From Trileptium ribeirensis (Eukaryota; Nematoda; Enoplea; Enoplida; Thoracostomopsidae): a stretch of 64,000 bases of DNA. The position numbers were made by a program, and so were the translations under genes. The notes beneath the pieces are model-generated. The model did no database searches. It was not told the origin of the DNA and saw nothing but the letters and a program-made list of their open reading frames with translations. The DNA lies in assembly GCA_030248225.1 (NCBI GenBank), contig JASANE010003633.1, positions 1-64,000 of the forward strand. The letters run 5' to 3'. This document shows positions 51,790 to 64,000 of this stretch, one piece after another. The stretch's first letter is position 1; the number at the start of each line of letters is the position of its first letter.

Positions 51790-54655
51790 GTACGTGATGC
51801 GGCTGTTGTAGCTTTTTTCTAATGAAGTATTGCAGTTGTGGCGATTCGAATAATATTTTTAATTTAGCCTTGCCGTTTCCGCAGTACCGGACGGTACTTT
51901 CCCAGAACTGTATATATGATGGGTTCACATAGGTGGATTAGTTATTTTTTTACCTGTGTTGTCTCACAGCTTATCATGTATATATTTTTCTTATTTTTCG
52001 CAGTGACTATTTCTAAGTTTCAACTTTAGTTTCTGAGCGCCTTTCAAAGTAATAGCAAAGTAAGGCAATAGTACACGAGAAGCGCATTAATGTAAACGTT
52101 GCAGCCATGTTCATCTCATATTCAGAATATCGGGCCATTTATTTCTCTATTCGAATGTTAAAAAGACTGAAACTTTCGAAATTTGTAAATACAACAATAT
52201 TTTCAGTAAAAATTATAATTTCAAAGGTTATTTTTCAGGTTCGAAACACGTTGTGACTTCTCTATTGGATACATACCGTACCACCCAATAAATTTTTATT
52301 ATCAAGACTCGCAAACTTACACAGCCGTTCTAGCTCTCTGCGTGGTACTAAACTAAAATAATACTAAAATGGACAAGCTAAAATTCAGCAATTTCAACTC
52401 CTTGCACCACCCCAAAAGGTTAACAACTTACCGAATGCAGATTTCAACGAAACGTAACTTGTATAACGGATTTCAATAATACTATATTCCTTCCTCACCC
52501 CAACAAGTAATGTCAAGATTTAACTATTAGCTCATAGCTCTAAAACAGCGTTGCTCTGACTAGAAAAAGTATACAGTTGAAATGTTCTAATACAAATTGC
52601 ATAACGGGCTTAGGCTCCTGATATATGGTTCTGTATGTTGGTTTTAATTTTATATATGATTCTCTGGCAGTGGTAGTAAAACATAATATGTTTAGGGCCG
52701 CTCAGTTGGAGAAAATGTAAGGCTCAAATTCGGTTTTATGAAAATTTGGACAGGAAATCATAGTAGCAGCACAAACACAAACTAGATTTACAGTTAGATA
52801 ATAGTTGTTGATAGGGGGTAAAGGGTCACCGTCCCCCAAATGTCGGATCCTCTCAAGCCATTTTTATCCTACTCCCGCGCCTACGCGCGGAATATTTTAG
52901 CAAATATAGAGCCAAAATTAGTAAAAATATCGGGGAGAGGTCGGTGTCTACCTCCTGAGGACCTCTCCCGACGATCTCTCTCTCCCCTCCCCCTCCGACC
53001 ACCTGCAGCCCTAAGCCGATGGACCTTCGACACCTACGAATTGGATTCTATTACGCGAAAATCCATGCCTAGTGTTATATGAGCAATACTTACAGATAAT
53101 CGTTCCAGATATTTTATAAAGTATAAAAAAATTGGATGATCAGGGAAAAAATGTTACCATTTCTAGCTGGAACGAAACTGTTTTTTGTAATCCAGGTCAA
53201 CAGTGAAGTGTAGAATACTGTACCACCAAAAATTTGCAACCGAAACCGGAATAAATCGAGACGTTGTTTAATCGCAACCCGTCTAAATCGCAAATTACCG
53301 GAATTTTCTTCGGTTTTAAACGATTTCAATACTTGAAAGGAGCTACCAGTTTTATTGTCGATTCTGACAACGATCGTTGCTGGGGTTTAAATATACTTTG
53401 ACAATTTTGTCAAATTTAATAAAATTTCTGAAACTATGTCAAATATTCCACTAAAATAGGCAACATAATAATTAGAAAAGCTGCATTTACGGACACAAAT
53501 TAAAGCGAACCATTGCGAATAACTTTGGAATAGGTGCAAATATTTCGGCGAACCAGTATTGAAACATTTGCTATTATTGTTGTAGTCTTTAAATTTTTGC
53601 AGTAATTTGCAATCAAATATAATATGTGCATTTTAAGTTATTTTTTTTGATTCTTTGTTATATCTGTATGAGCGCATTGTGTCTGTATAGCAGCTAATAG
53701 AGGCTTTTGTTGTTTATAAATGTAGTGAGCGAAACAAGTGAAGAATTACTAGTGGTGAAATTTGACAATGTCCGTTATTTGGCTTTTAAGGTGACACACA
53801 TTACTCAAGTCTGACTTGCCAAATTGGTTCGCGCAATAACTATTTTGAAAGCTTGAAATTTGTCTAGTTGGTCGCGGTCAGTTTCTACCACCACCTTCCC
53901 CCACCCGAAAAAACTGCCAAAGGCATTCTTGTCAGTTCCCGAAGGGTATAGAGTACTTACGTTATCTATTTTATGTCGACGACGGGTGCAGATATATGAG
54001 TCAAGTTGGGTTTATTTTGTAGTGCAAATAAGCCTCTGTGACCGTGTATAGTGTGGTGACCGTGTAATAATTTGGTGCGAAGCTGTTTTAGAATGTTATA
54101 TTTGGTTAAAAACAGGGTGTTTTAAATGTACTCAAGGCACTCAGAAGACACGAAAACAGCAATATTTCCGTAACCGCTCGAGCTATAGGACATTTTGTGG
54201 AGAATTCATCCTCTATAATTTACGTATACGATATTATAATGTTATTGTCATTATTTGCGATTCAGAATTGGGTCGAAACGGGTTTATGAATGGATCCATG
54301 AGATCCAAAGCACTAAACACATCTAAAACTATAAATCCTCTGTGTAGTTGTAGATGCTATTCCAAGTCCCAAAATACGCATTAAGCTGGTATATCCAAGT
54401 CAAGCAACATGGGTGATATCCAGTTCATATTTGAAGTTGATGCTCAATATAGCTGTGTGCGCATTCAACACTCAGAATTCACCTCCATGGCGTTAAGACA
54501 ATCAATTATAATATAATATTTCATTTGGTTTGAGCTATAGTCCGAGCAAACTGCATATAGGTGGAATAGAGTAGTATGAAAAACGAGTTGAAATATGTAA
54601 CCGAAATAAAATAATATGAACTGCATGTTTACTTTAAATTATCGTTTTGTTTCAG
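51790..54655 (+). other. MIX23 intron 4 (2.9 kb)
   Basis: GT at 51790, acceptor TTTTGTTTCAG ending 54655. AT-rich. A GC-richer patch at 52930-53010 (CCTCTCCCGACGATCTCTCTC) stands out but is not identified. Confidence 0.8.
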
Positions 54656-54709
54656 ATTTTCTATGAAAAATGCCGCAATTACTATAAGCCAAGTGATTTA
54701 AATCTATGA
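54656..54709 (+). CDS. MIX23: MIX23 exon 5 and stop
   Basis: 17 codons and a UGA at 54707-54709, reading IFYEKCRNYYKPSDLNL. It matches the short conserved family C-terminus (F-ERC---F-P) and supplies the fourth conserved Cys (C134). No canonical AATAAA is seen just downstream. Confidence 0.88.
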   Translation: MFYEKCRNYYKPSDLNL

Positions 54710-55489
54710 CACGTAAAAATGTTTAGCTTTTGTTTCATGGAAATGAATAATCGTTGCTAACTGTTTATTATTATATAGCGAGCGCTTTCGTCTAGAGTGT
54801 TAGGCGAATGACTCCGCGCTATTGGTTTTGATAAGTCCGTTAGTACCTATTAAATCGTGGTAAAAATCGCTTAATACCATGACACTCAGTAGTTGTTCCT
54901 TTGCTTTGACGTTGTGCGATGATGTGATCGTTTTCGGATTAGTAACAAGGATGTTCGTGGGTATTTAGACAGTAAGAGTGACTGTTACTCAAATGTTTGT
55001 CATGAACTCTCGGCTACATTAATAACTGGGTAAGGCATTGTGCACCGAAATTACCTTCTTTTTGCACTGCAAGCTGAAACTTGTTTGTAGAATGCATTAG
55101 GTTTTCGTTTCATTTAGGTGTGCAACTATTCAGAGCGTAGTGTAATTTAGCGGAGATTATGTGTTGCAGGGGTGAAAGCTTTTGAATTCCGTCTGTGTAT
55201 GTGATCGGCTATAATTCGGGAATGAATTAAGCGATTTTCGTGATCTTGGGCTCATTCGAACCGACATAGTCGATTTACCGTTTTTGAATTAAGATCTGAT
55301 TTCGTGGTTAAAGGTCAAAATGAGGGTTTTTTATTCCATTTTAGTACCCTTCCCGGAAGCAATGTTATTTTTATCTTGACTTGCTATTTTTTTCTCTGGT
55401 TGGTTTTATTTCATAGTAAATGATAAATGCCGATGCCTCTTTTTGTTTTTCGATTAAGGCTCCAGTTCAGGAGTTATGGGGTTTGAGGT

Positions 55490-55770
55490 AAAGCACCGCC
55501 GTGGTTCCTCAACCGAAAACTCGCAAATTTTGTTCTGACGTCCTGTGTAGCTGAAAAGTTTCACTTGGGGGTTTTCGGGCATGGGAAACTTATTGGTGTT
55601 GGTTTTGCTCTGCGAGTCATGGTTCCATGGGTACGGGGGTATGGCGCCCCATGGTTCCTCCTCCCTAAATTCCTACTTTTATTTTAACTTCCTGGGAGGC
55701 TGATAGCTTGCACTTGTGGGTTTTCGGGCATGGCAAACTTATTGTCGGTGTTAGTTTTGTTCTAACGTGT
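55490..55770. repeat. Imperfect tandem pair, about 150-bp period
   Basis: GTGGTTCCTC...CTTGGGGGTTTTCGGGCATGG (to about 55585) is repeated as ATGGTTCCTC...CTTGTGGGTTTTCGGGCATGG (to about 55735), each followed by AAACTTATTG and TGTTGGTTTTG-like text. Confidence 0.7.
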
Positions 55771-56399
55771 GCGGTAGATATCCACATATAGCATATGGAC
55801 GTATGCTATCGAGAGCTGACTGCCTTTGCACTCATAAGGCGTAGATGTACCTATGCTTCACTTCGCTCTGCAAGAGTTACTAGTTTAGCTTACTGACATT
55901 ACCCTTTGATTGGCAGGAACATTGGTTTTAATCCTTTTGGACGTCACAATAGCAACAAAATAATTTGACACAGAGAGCCTAATCTGTACCGGCGATAACG
56001 GGTGTGAAGTCCTTGGTCGGTAATGAAATAAGTTTCAATAACTTGTTTGAATGGACGGATTATTTCGGAAATCACTGTTTTCGTTCGGGTGCATTTCGGC
56101 CGCAGTATTTAAACCAACACTAAATCAATCAGTGTTTCGTCTTGTAAGTTTGCATAATATTGGTTTAGTCTATTTTAATCATTTTTGTGGTATGAATGCT
56201 AGCCGATTGAGTAGTATTATATGGAGCATTCAAAAGATGAAAATGTGTCTTTGCTTTCTCGTTTGGATCACCTTTTACTACCATATTTGTGACGATGCCG
56301 TGGCAATGTTTGAGTGTCGTCACGTCTATCTTTATTGAGACCAGACGTCCAAAATATGTTTTCGTAACTAGTCACGGACAAAAATAAGTGCATAAAAAC

Positions 56400-56575
56400 G
56401 AACACGTTAAGACATTCGTTGACAAACGAACGTAAACGTAAACAAAATTAAGTATTTCAGAACGATTTTTTGCATTCGTTTATAAACCAGCGTAAACGCA
56501 AGCGAACGTTGTGACGTTAGTTTATAAACGAACGTTGTTGCGTTCGTTTTTTGTCACGTTCACAACTTTGTGGTG
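56400..56575. repeat. Cluster of ACGTTCGTTT/AAACGAACGT inverted words
   Basis: Several direct and inverted copies of CGTTCGTTTATAAACGAACG-like words in 170 bp, including near-palindromes at about 56520-56545. Could be a small foldback repeat or protein-binding cluster. Confidence 0.55.
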
Positions 56576-59500
56576 CAAATTGAATTGTATACAGTAAAAA
56601 GTTGAGCAAAGGAAGACCACCGATAATCATTATTAGGTTCAGCAGCCGCTATACATGATAGCTGTTCCTTCGTCGCTCACTCATTTGAAAACTAACAGTC
56701 ACTCTTGGTAGTCTCTCAAAAATTTTGTAATAACATGCCAGAAACTTATCGCCGCATTATGCTGTAAAGGGTTATTGTTTATAAAAACGCCAAGCCTTTA
56801 CTCGACGTACTCTGCGGCCGTGAATCGCTATAAAGACATTATTCTTCATAACTTCAATGAGAAAAAGGAAACTGGAGATGTTTCGGGAAAAGAAGTCATA
56901 CTTTTCATAAAGAAATTTCGGGTAGTCTTCAAATACTCACATAGCAATTTTTTCGAAAACTATCGCGAAGTTTCTAACGTGGAAGGATTTTGATTTTAGT
57001 ATAAAATGCTAAGTGACAAAGAGAATCCAAGAAATATCCTAGCCCCGTATTTAAATTGTGGTTATAACGTGTTACTGCCATGGTTTTCAAACAACTAAAG
57101 CTGATATCTACATGTGATTTTTATGCCATAGTCAAATTTTCAGAGTAAGACATACCGCTTCGGATTCAGGCCTACAGCGTTCTGGAGGATTGTATTTACA
57201 CGAAATACTTAACCCTTTCTTTCGTTCGTATATATATTGACACATTTGTTGCAACGTACATTGCGTGGTGAGTCAATTGCCGAGTTTGTCGTTTGGGGTG
57301 CGCTTGTACGTACGTTGTTGCCTGTGTGAGCAACAACTACGAAATAGCGTAGTGGCCAGCTTACAAGATTTGCACCCGAGCGATATAGGTTGGATCCGCG
57401 GTCGGAGCAAAAATTTGTTCAAGATTGTACAAGCTACGCTTTGGTTTAAGGAGGAAAGGGTTAATTTTATACCAGAATTTTTTAGAACCTTGATGAATTA
57501 TAAGATGTTTTCTTTGTTTTTGGTATAAGTGGCTCCCGGTCAACTTTGGTAACCCATGTTTGAATACACATTCTAAGTATTTTATAGAAATAGGTAAACC
57601 GCGTTATTTTGGCATTATTTTATTTGCTCCGATCGTGGTTTGTTATTAGTTTATTTAAAGTTATCTGCTGTTAACGTTTGATCTATATAAAACTGCCTTA
57701 ATCGACGTGTTAATATGTTAAATGTAACTAAATTATGTCTTTAAAACTTTGTGAATCGCTTGCATACATATAAGGTTGTGTCCATGATAATAAAGCGTGC
57801 AATAAGAAATTCTATGTGGTTACAATATATATGGCCTCTCTCTAGTTGGAGCAGATGTACCTATACGGGGACGTCCGGTGGCACCGAACATACATAATCG
57901 ATTAATGTGCCTCCTTAGGGTTTTCAAACATGTTGCGAAAATTGTTTTCGGATGCAGTAATTTTTCATAAAGTACTGACAATACACAATATGATGGACCT
58001 TTATTGTGAATAGGACAAAACATGAAATAGGTTAATACGGATAACGTCTAATTGTTCTGGCTATACTTTTTCAGACTAGCTATTCTCTAACTTCTTTTCC
58101 ATATTAATGGTAAACATTTTAAATGATACGTGGAAATATTGTATTGTGCGAAAGCCATTACGAAGTAGCGTGTCGAAATCCAAAAGCAATGTTACGAGAC
58201 AAAATGTGATGTATATATACCGACGACAAAATTTTAGCAAAGTATCTGGGTCTTCGGATAGCCCCTCCACAACCTGAAATTCGGTGTTGAAGGTTGATAC
58301 CCAAATTTTTTTCTGCATAAATGCATAATTTTATGTATGGTACAAACCGCATTGATGCGCGTGGTAAAAGCCACATCGCTTCGCGGGCTAAAGAATTAGG
58401 TTTAGGCTCAGGAATTCACATAAAAGGAAATAAGTTCTTAACCCATGAAGCGATTGGACTCAGCTTGTCAATGCGGATCGAATGGCATATAAAATTAGCA
58501 TCTAGGGAGTAAAAAATTTCGAAAATTTTGCACACCAAGACGGCAGACCATTGGGTGTCCCAAATATCTAAAATCGCAATTTCGAACTTGGCACTAACTG
58601 AGAAGACCCGAAAATTTAAATTGAATTTGAACACATTTCATGACTGACCTTTTTGGACATAGGTGAAATTCCTTTTTTACATATTTCTGAATCTGTATTT
58701 AGTTTTAGAAACTGCTACATTCGTTGTTTTCGTTGCAAGATTGTTTAAAACAATTTTTTAGTAAAGTTTGTGTAGTTTTCTCGGAAGAGTACATTTGATG
58801 TTTTTTGGGCAGCTACGACGTAATGCTGTGGTGTGATCGAAGTTCATGGTCCCTTGCGTGGCTCGGGTTCCATTCTTCTGCCTTAAAATGCTGTGTTTAA
58901 CGTTATTGTTATTCCGTGACAGCGCCACGGTGCAAAAATAGTCCATATCGTCTTACCGGAACCTCGGAAACCATTGTAGTCGAATCAGTTTGTCAAGACG
59001 ACTTCATTTTCCGATATTTGGGTCCTGAGGTTCGTTGAAAGTGGCTTTCCCAGGGTAAGCTACATTTCTGGATAAAGTACATTAAAATGTAAGTATATAT
59101 CTCATAGTTCTTTCCTTGGTCGATTATTTTGTCGTGGCTCCATTTTGGGATATGCTTTATGAAACGTTTGTACTCTACAGTTTTAGTAAATGTTTATTTT
59201 GGCATAAGGCTGCTTAAATAATTAAATTTCATTACTGTTGTTTTCTTCTTTGGCTAGCCACAATTTTGTTTCTTATCCAGGTCTTCACGATAAAAGTAAG
59301 GCTCTAATCGAATTTGTTAGCTCAAGGTGTCACGGAAAAATTTAAGGGCTCTGTACGCTATGCGTATTTTGAATGAATCACATTAATTATACAGCGTTCA
59401 CGGGAAGTATCTGGTGCGTGCTTTTATTAGCTGGCTCACGTAACTAATCTTGATGAGCGTTGGGTTTATTTTTAGCAAAAGAATAGCTTAGAGTAGGAGG

Positions 59501-59854
59501 GTTCAGGAAGGAGCTCCATAGATTAGTATGTGTTTCATATAAGGGCATAGCCTAGAGTAAAAGGTTTGGTACATCCATAACTACATATTAAGATAGATTA
59601 CACTTAAATCCCTCAGGGCTTATCTGGTCTATTAACTTAAAGTTATAAAAACAATATCTTTTACCACTGTCATGGATATATAATTGTTGATCATTTTTGC
59701 CATAACCACCCGCCACGCGCTCGTAAACAGTTGATGATATTTAATATACATATATGATGCACTGAAAAACTATTGTCCAGAATATTGAGGTTTTGTCTTA
59801 TAAAACAAGCTGAAATCTTAAGGTCATAATTGTGAAAAAGGATTTAGCTTGCTA

Positions 59855-62800
59855 TGTAACAGGGCCGTTCTCGCCCGCACGTGTTTTTGCAGTATTCTGG
59901 CACTAGAACCACCTGAATACATCCCAAATTGAACAGGACCGCGTTATATCGATTTTCCGACTGCATCCCAGCGTGTTCGCGAAAGGTTGTGTAGGTGCGA
60001 GTAATAACCGAAAACCTAGTTCATGGGTCCATGGTTTGTTAGCAGTACTATTCCGCTTATTATCATTTTATGCTTATTTTCTTCGTTATAACCCATTGCT
60101 TTGATATGTGCTTATAACCTATGCCATTTCATGTATTATTTTCATATGTATACCGTGTCGGGCTTTCATTTGGGCTTTACTGGACGGAACTGCGTGGTAG
60201 GAGTTGAAGTTGTAACCTAGTATGAGTCTGGTTCGAAGCAATTAAGAGTCAACCTACCATGTGCTAATTGGGAACCGAAAATTAGGCTGTAGACTCGGAG
60301 AACGCACCCGGTACTCGACCACCAGCCCTCATAGCCTTGTTTCAAAATTATGACCTTCCGGGAATAGCAGGCCATAGATTGCCCAAGCGGGACCATTGAC
60401 TCGGTAGTGATCAGAACCGAAAGTATCAATTTTACCTGGGCTAAATAATACGTGGAGCCATGGTCACGAATAATACATATAGCCATGGTCACGAAAACAA
60501 CGAACAACTGAGAGCTTAAACTAGTAGAATCCAGTGGTACGGTAGCTTCCGATTACTTGGAAATGAGGGTCGCCGGGCCTGTTTGTCGGCCCGTAGCCGC
60601 TTACCGGTTCAGATTTCGCGGAACCGCTCCGAGTACTTTTTGATAGGGCGTTTTACAGGCTTTCTGATAAGGCCAAAATACCTCAAACCGCACGCGGGCC
60701 TAACCTTAACATTAAGGGGCAAAACACGTCAAAATTGAACCAACAACGTTACTTAAGCTAAGTTTGGTTGTTGGTAGTGGCTTGTGACAGGCGTATTTAT
60801 ATGTATATATATAGGCATGTAGCTGATTTCATCGCCCCCCGCGTCTTTTCTCGCCCCCATCGGCCGAATCTCCTAGTCCGCGTCAACTGTTTTAACCCCA
60901 ATGTCCGAAATTTCCTTGCTTGGTCAGTGGTTCTAGCCGATTTTGTGGGATCGTCACCTTTCCGGTGTCTTACTAGTGCGAACAAGACCACCCCCGATGG
61001 AACCGGCTATTTCACCAAACAACATGTGTCACCGGACAACCAAAGAATTCCGTCGGGTCTAATTGCGCTTTTTTTATCAGCCAGGGGACGGCCGCCGAAA
61101 CCTCCGTTGTCAGCCCATCAGCACCTAAAATCATTTGACTTGCGCCATGGTAACCGGTCCTTCTTCTTATTGCAGAACTGCCTACCGGAGTCTTGCGCCT
61201 CCATACGTAGCCCACTCTGTTGAACATCTAACCAGCTCAAGCGGATCATAATCCGTCCAACCCGTAAGGCGACATGCCAGTTGCCCCTCCGTTAGGTGAC
61301 TACTCTATGACCCATGTCACAGAAACCGACACACTTCCTGGTTCGTACCCTTTCCATATCCGACCCCTAGTCGTAAATGGATACATGCGACCCCTTATTT
61401 TACTCGCCTACTTTCGGCGAGTATAACGATCAGCGGGCCTCCGCTCGACGTGTCGCTAGCCTGCCACAACCCGCCAAAGTGCCCCTACTCGGGAGCACTA
61501 ACTAAAGGTGGGTACAAAATACTTGAAATTTATTCTTAACTCTAAGGGGGGTGCAAATCGTTGCGTTCCCCACGTCAAGACCTCTCCAAAAATATCCGGC
61601 GTGTCTCCGTCCTTTCACCCGTTAACCTGGGACGGCCGCCTAAAGCACACCCGCCGTAGCCGACACTCTCTGTTGACACATTTTTAACGCCTACCCACAT
61701 TTTGCTGTTGGGACTGGGGTATCGCCCCTCATTCGCACTGCCTAGTCGTGGCAAGCCTAGTTGCTGCATGGCGGGCGTCGTTCTGCCCAGCGGTTAGGGC
61801 GGGGGAGGCCGCCAAAGTCCTCTATACTAAAATACATAACCCGACAGGAGCGGGTGTGCCCCAATATTACGTCCAACCCCCTCGTGTTTGATGTCATTCG
61901 ACACCGTTTTCCGTCCTGGGAACAAATTTGGCCCCGACCCACCGAAATTCTTTCGGGAACCCACTGCCCTACCCCTTCCCGTGTCCCTCCCTTTTCTCTC
62001 TCTTTTCGTCTTTTCTTTGTTGTTTTCCTTTTCTTTCTCTGCTCGGCTGACCCTTGGGCCGCTGTTGTTCGTGGTGCTCGCTTTGTTTATGTGCCGCGTT
62101 GTCCTCGTTGCACCAGTAATCAACGCCGGAAACGACAACGAGGACACCCAAAGAAGAAAAAGAGGGCAACACACACATATAAACACATAAAATTTAGAGT
62201 TTTATAGATTATATATATGTATAGGTATAAGTAGACCGGGGAAAAAGGGGATAGGTTTGGGCCCAGTAGCGGCCCCCGGGAGGCTCGGCCGAGGGTGTCC
62301 GCCCGTCAAACGTCCCCCGGTGGGTGACCCGTCTCCGACCCCCTTTGGGGCACCGTCCGATGACCCAGGCCCCCTGGGACACTCGAAAGCGGGCGTTCTG
62401 AGCTGGGAAAAAGGAAAAAGATCATGACAAGTTCGACGTCCCAATACGTCCTCATGCTGGAGAGTCACTCTTCGGATTGTGCTGAAGACGAAATAGCTAG
62501 GCGACGTCGTGAGGTATCAAAGACGATGGAAAAGAGGGCTTAATGGACGATGGCGATTGGGAAGACATATGAGCTGAATGTAACGTACCAGCTCGTCTGA
62601 TCGTTAAATTAATTGCGCCTTTCAGAGATTACGCGATTCTGCTCTGTTTTTTGTTCCGGCCATTGCACTCGGCATTGCGTGGCTGATTTAGATGAAGAGG
62701 AAACAGTTAAGCAATCCAGAAGAGATAATAGATCTTAACACTGACCTGAACTAAAAGAGTGGCGCATGTTATGCGGGGTGTGACACCTTAAATGGTATTA

Positions 62801-64000
62801 AACGTTCAAGTGATTGATGTTGGGAATACAATTTAAGAGACATCCGGCGCTAATGGGCTGATTGATGCAATACATGTACAGGAAATAAAGGCTCGAAAAT
62901 ACGCGTTTTCTGAACAGGTTGGGATCAAGATCGCACATGTTCGACCTCCGACTATTCGGATGGTTCAAATTTGATGTCGACGATCTCACTTTGACGCCGA
63001 CTCTCCCTAAGGGACGTCGGTGGTTTACGGTAATGCTGACTTCCGGAAAATTGTAAATTTTCCGATTGTATCCCAAGACCGACTCGGCAAACCACGACCC
63101 GAATTAAGCCGCCCATGATTGGGGCCAGAAGAAAAGCACATGAAATGAGCGACAAAATTTTTCGAGGTTGGGTGTGACGCTCGAGAAATGCGAATCAGTT
63201 GGACTTCGGTAGCACGGAGTTCGGTCGGCTTATCACATGTTTTGATTTTCTCGACCATGTTTTGTATTGGGGACGGTTCAGAGTTTGGGGCGTGAGCATT
63301 AAAGAACAAGGAATTTTTAGGGGGTAATTAGATATTGGCGATTGCTATTACGGAAGGAGCGGCAGACCCATAGAAGTCCATTACAGAATGTAGCAAGTTA
63401 TCCCTTCTTTCTAGTTGATTTTTTCCGTGAGCCTCTTGGCGGATCCACCGGTCTTCTCAATAGCTACACCTACTGTTGCCTGGAATTTACGCGACAGGGT
63501 CGAGTTCTCATTTATGTGTGTGTATGGGAAAATGAGCTCACTCACCGAAGTCCTTCTGGTTCCCCGCGGTCATAAATCTTAAAACTACTTTCTTGGGATG
63601 CAATAGACTCATGTTTTTACATGATTTACTGAGTTGCGCTATGCTTGAAAAGTTTTCTTTGAGCTGACCGCGGTTAAAATTTGCCGGGGTAACTGAATAT
63701 TTGATCGATTCTCAGTAGTATTCCTGCATTTTCTGATTATTGGTTCGTTCTTATATTAGTAGCTTAGTGCAAGATTCGACCCCCATGCTGCGTTTGGGGT
63801 CGAATGAGTCTCAAGACTGCGAACATAGGCCTGGGCCGTTACTGGTTCGACCACGTTACTCGACTAGGTAGTCAAAATTACACCCGTCACGGAGTGACAT
63901 GGAGTTAAGTAAATTTGAGAACCAGGCACGGAGCATTAGTCGAAGTTTGGCCCTGGTCCGGGTCGATGGTGCGGAGACAAAATTCTAGGACAGAAACGAC
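59855..64000 (+). repeat. Long GC-rich dispersed repeat, copy B (runs off the window)
   Basis: Collinear direct counterpart of copy A (from 2514), beginning TGTAACAGGGCCGTTC. It includes the three-unit subrepeat region (about 61390-61830) and a PolII-like T/C-rich stretch at 61960-62045 matching 4290-4345. Noncoding throughout. B shows no close terminal TSD partner with A, so whether A and B bound one giant element or are two separate copies is undecided. Confidence 0.65.

Larger units (their letters stand above)
54710..59854. other. Unassigned AT-rich region right of MIX23
   Basis: About 5 kb. It should begin with the MIX23 3' UTR. Small repeats are listed separately. Short open frames (for example 56051-56338, 56775-56993 and 57265-57528) show no recognised motif, codon bias or splice support. 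Confidence 0.4.

Noticed and set aside
52240..52330. Alternative last exon of MIX23 (reads FETRCDFSIG after TTTTTCAG)
   Set aside because: The phase is wrong after exon 4; the exon at 54656 fits phase, length and the conserved C-terminus.
56775..56993. 72-aa ORF as a host exon
   Set aside because: Charged, helix-like text but no splice sites in the right place and no recognised family.

Overview
This window is eukaryotic and almost certainly from an invertebrate animal. It has spliced exons with GT/AG borders, a host gene matching the metazoan mitochondrial protein MIX23 (CCDC58), a tRNA-derived SINE, a pogo/Tigger-type transposase, a LINE reverse transcriptase relic, MITEs, and long AT-rich non-coding DNA. 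I cannot name the species. There are no operons, CRISPR arrays or rRNA genes.

Layout. 1-1227 (minus) is a decayed Polinton/Maverick-like DNA polymerase B-associated gene, running off the left edge. 1340-2380 is an AT-rich tandem array. From 2514 comes a long GC-rich non-coding repeat (copy A); a diverged direct copy (B) starts at 59855 and runs off the right edge. 9.4-12.4 kb is unassigned sequence with a C-depleted stretch. 12415-33164 is a complete giant Ty3/Gypsy retroelement of 20.75 kb. 33.2-43 kb is a TE graveyard: three MITE copies in the window (one of them in MIX23), a 237-bp tandem duplication, a SINE, a pogo-like element and a LINE fragment. 43004-54709 (plus) is the five-exon host gene MIX23, whose introns hold a MITE, a 2.4-kb palindrome and tandem repeats. 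54.7-59.85 kb is unassigned.

The main discovery is the retroelement. Its LTRs are about 3.35 kb each and nearly identical, so the insertion is young. Between them are a small exon encoding a basic, NLS-like peptide; an N-terminal Gag-like ORF and a capsid ORF in one frame split by one UAA; a CCHC knuckle plus DTG protease in the -1 frame; RT-RNase H beginning at a UAAUG stop/start overlap; and an HHCC/DDE integrase. The integrase ORF contains a GGGAAAA slippery heptamer six nucleotides upstream of a stem-loop; a -1 shift there would append an ING-like PHD finger. In the env position are three further coding units: an intact ORF with all DEDDy 3'-5' exonuclease motifs (D60, E62, D174, Y282, D286), a protein with duplicated Cys/His zinc modules, and a coiled-coil protein. 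The donor of the small leader exon is in phase with both the Gag-like ORF and the exonuclease ORF, which suggests one spliced leader peptide feeding two products.

How it may work together (inference): Gag-Pro-Pol makes particles and cDNA; the PHD finger would tether integrase to chromatin, as chromodomains do in chromoviruses; the exonuclease and zinc proteins are accessory factors of unknown role. I know of no described Ty3/Gypsy element with this gene set, but I could not search databases.
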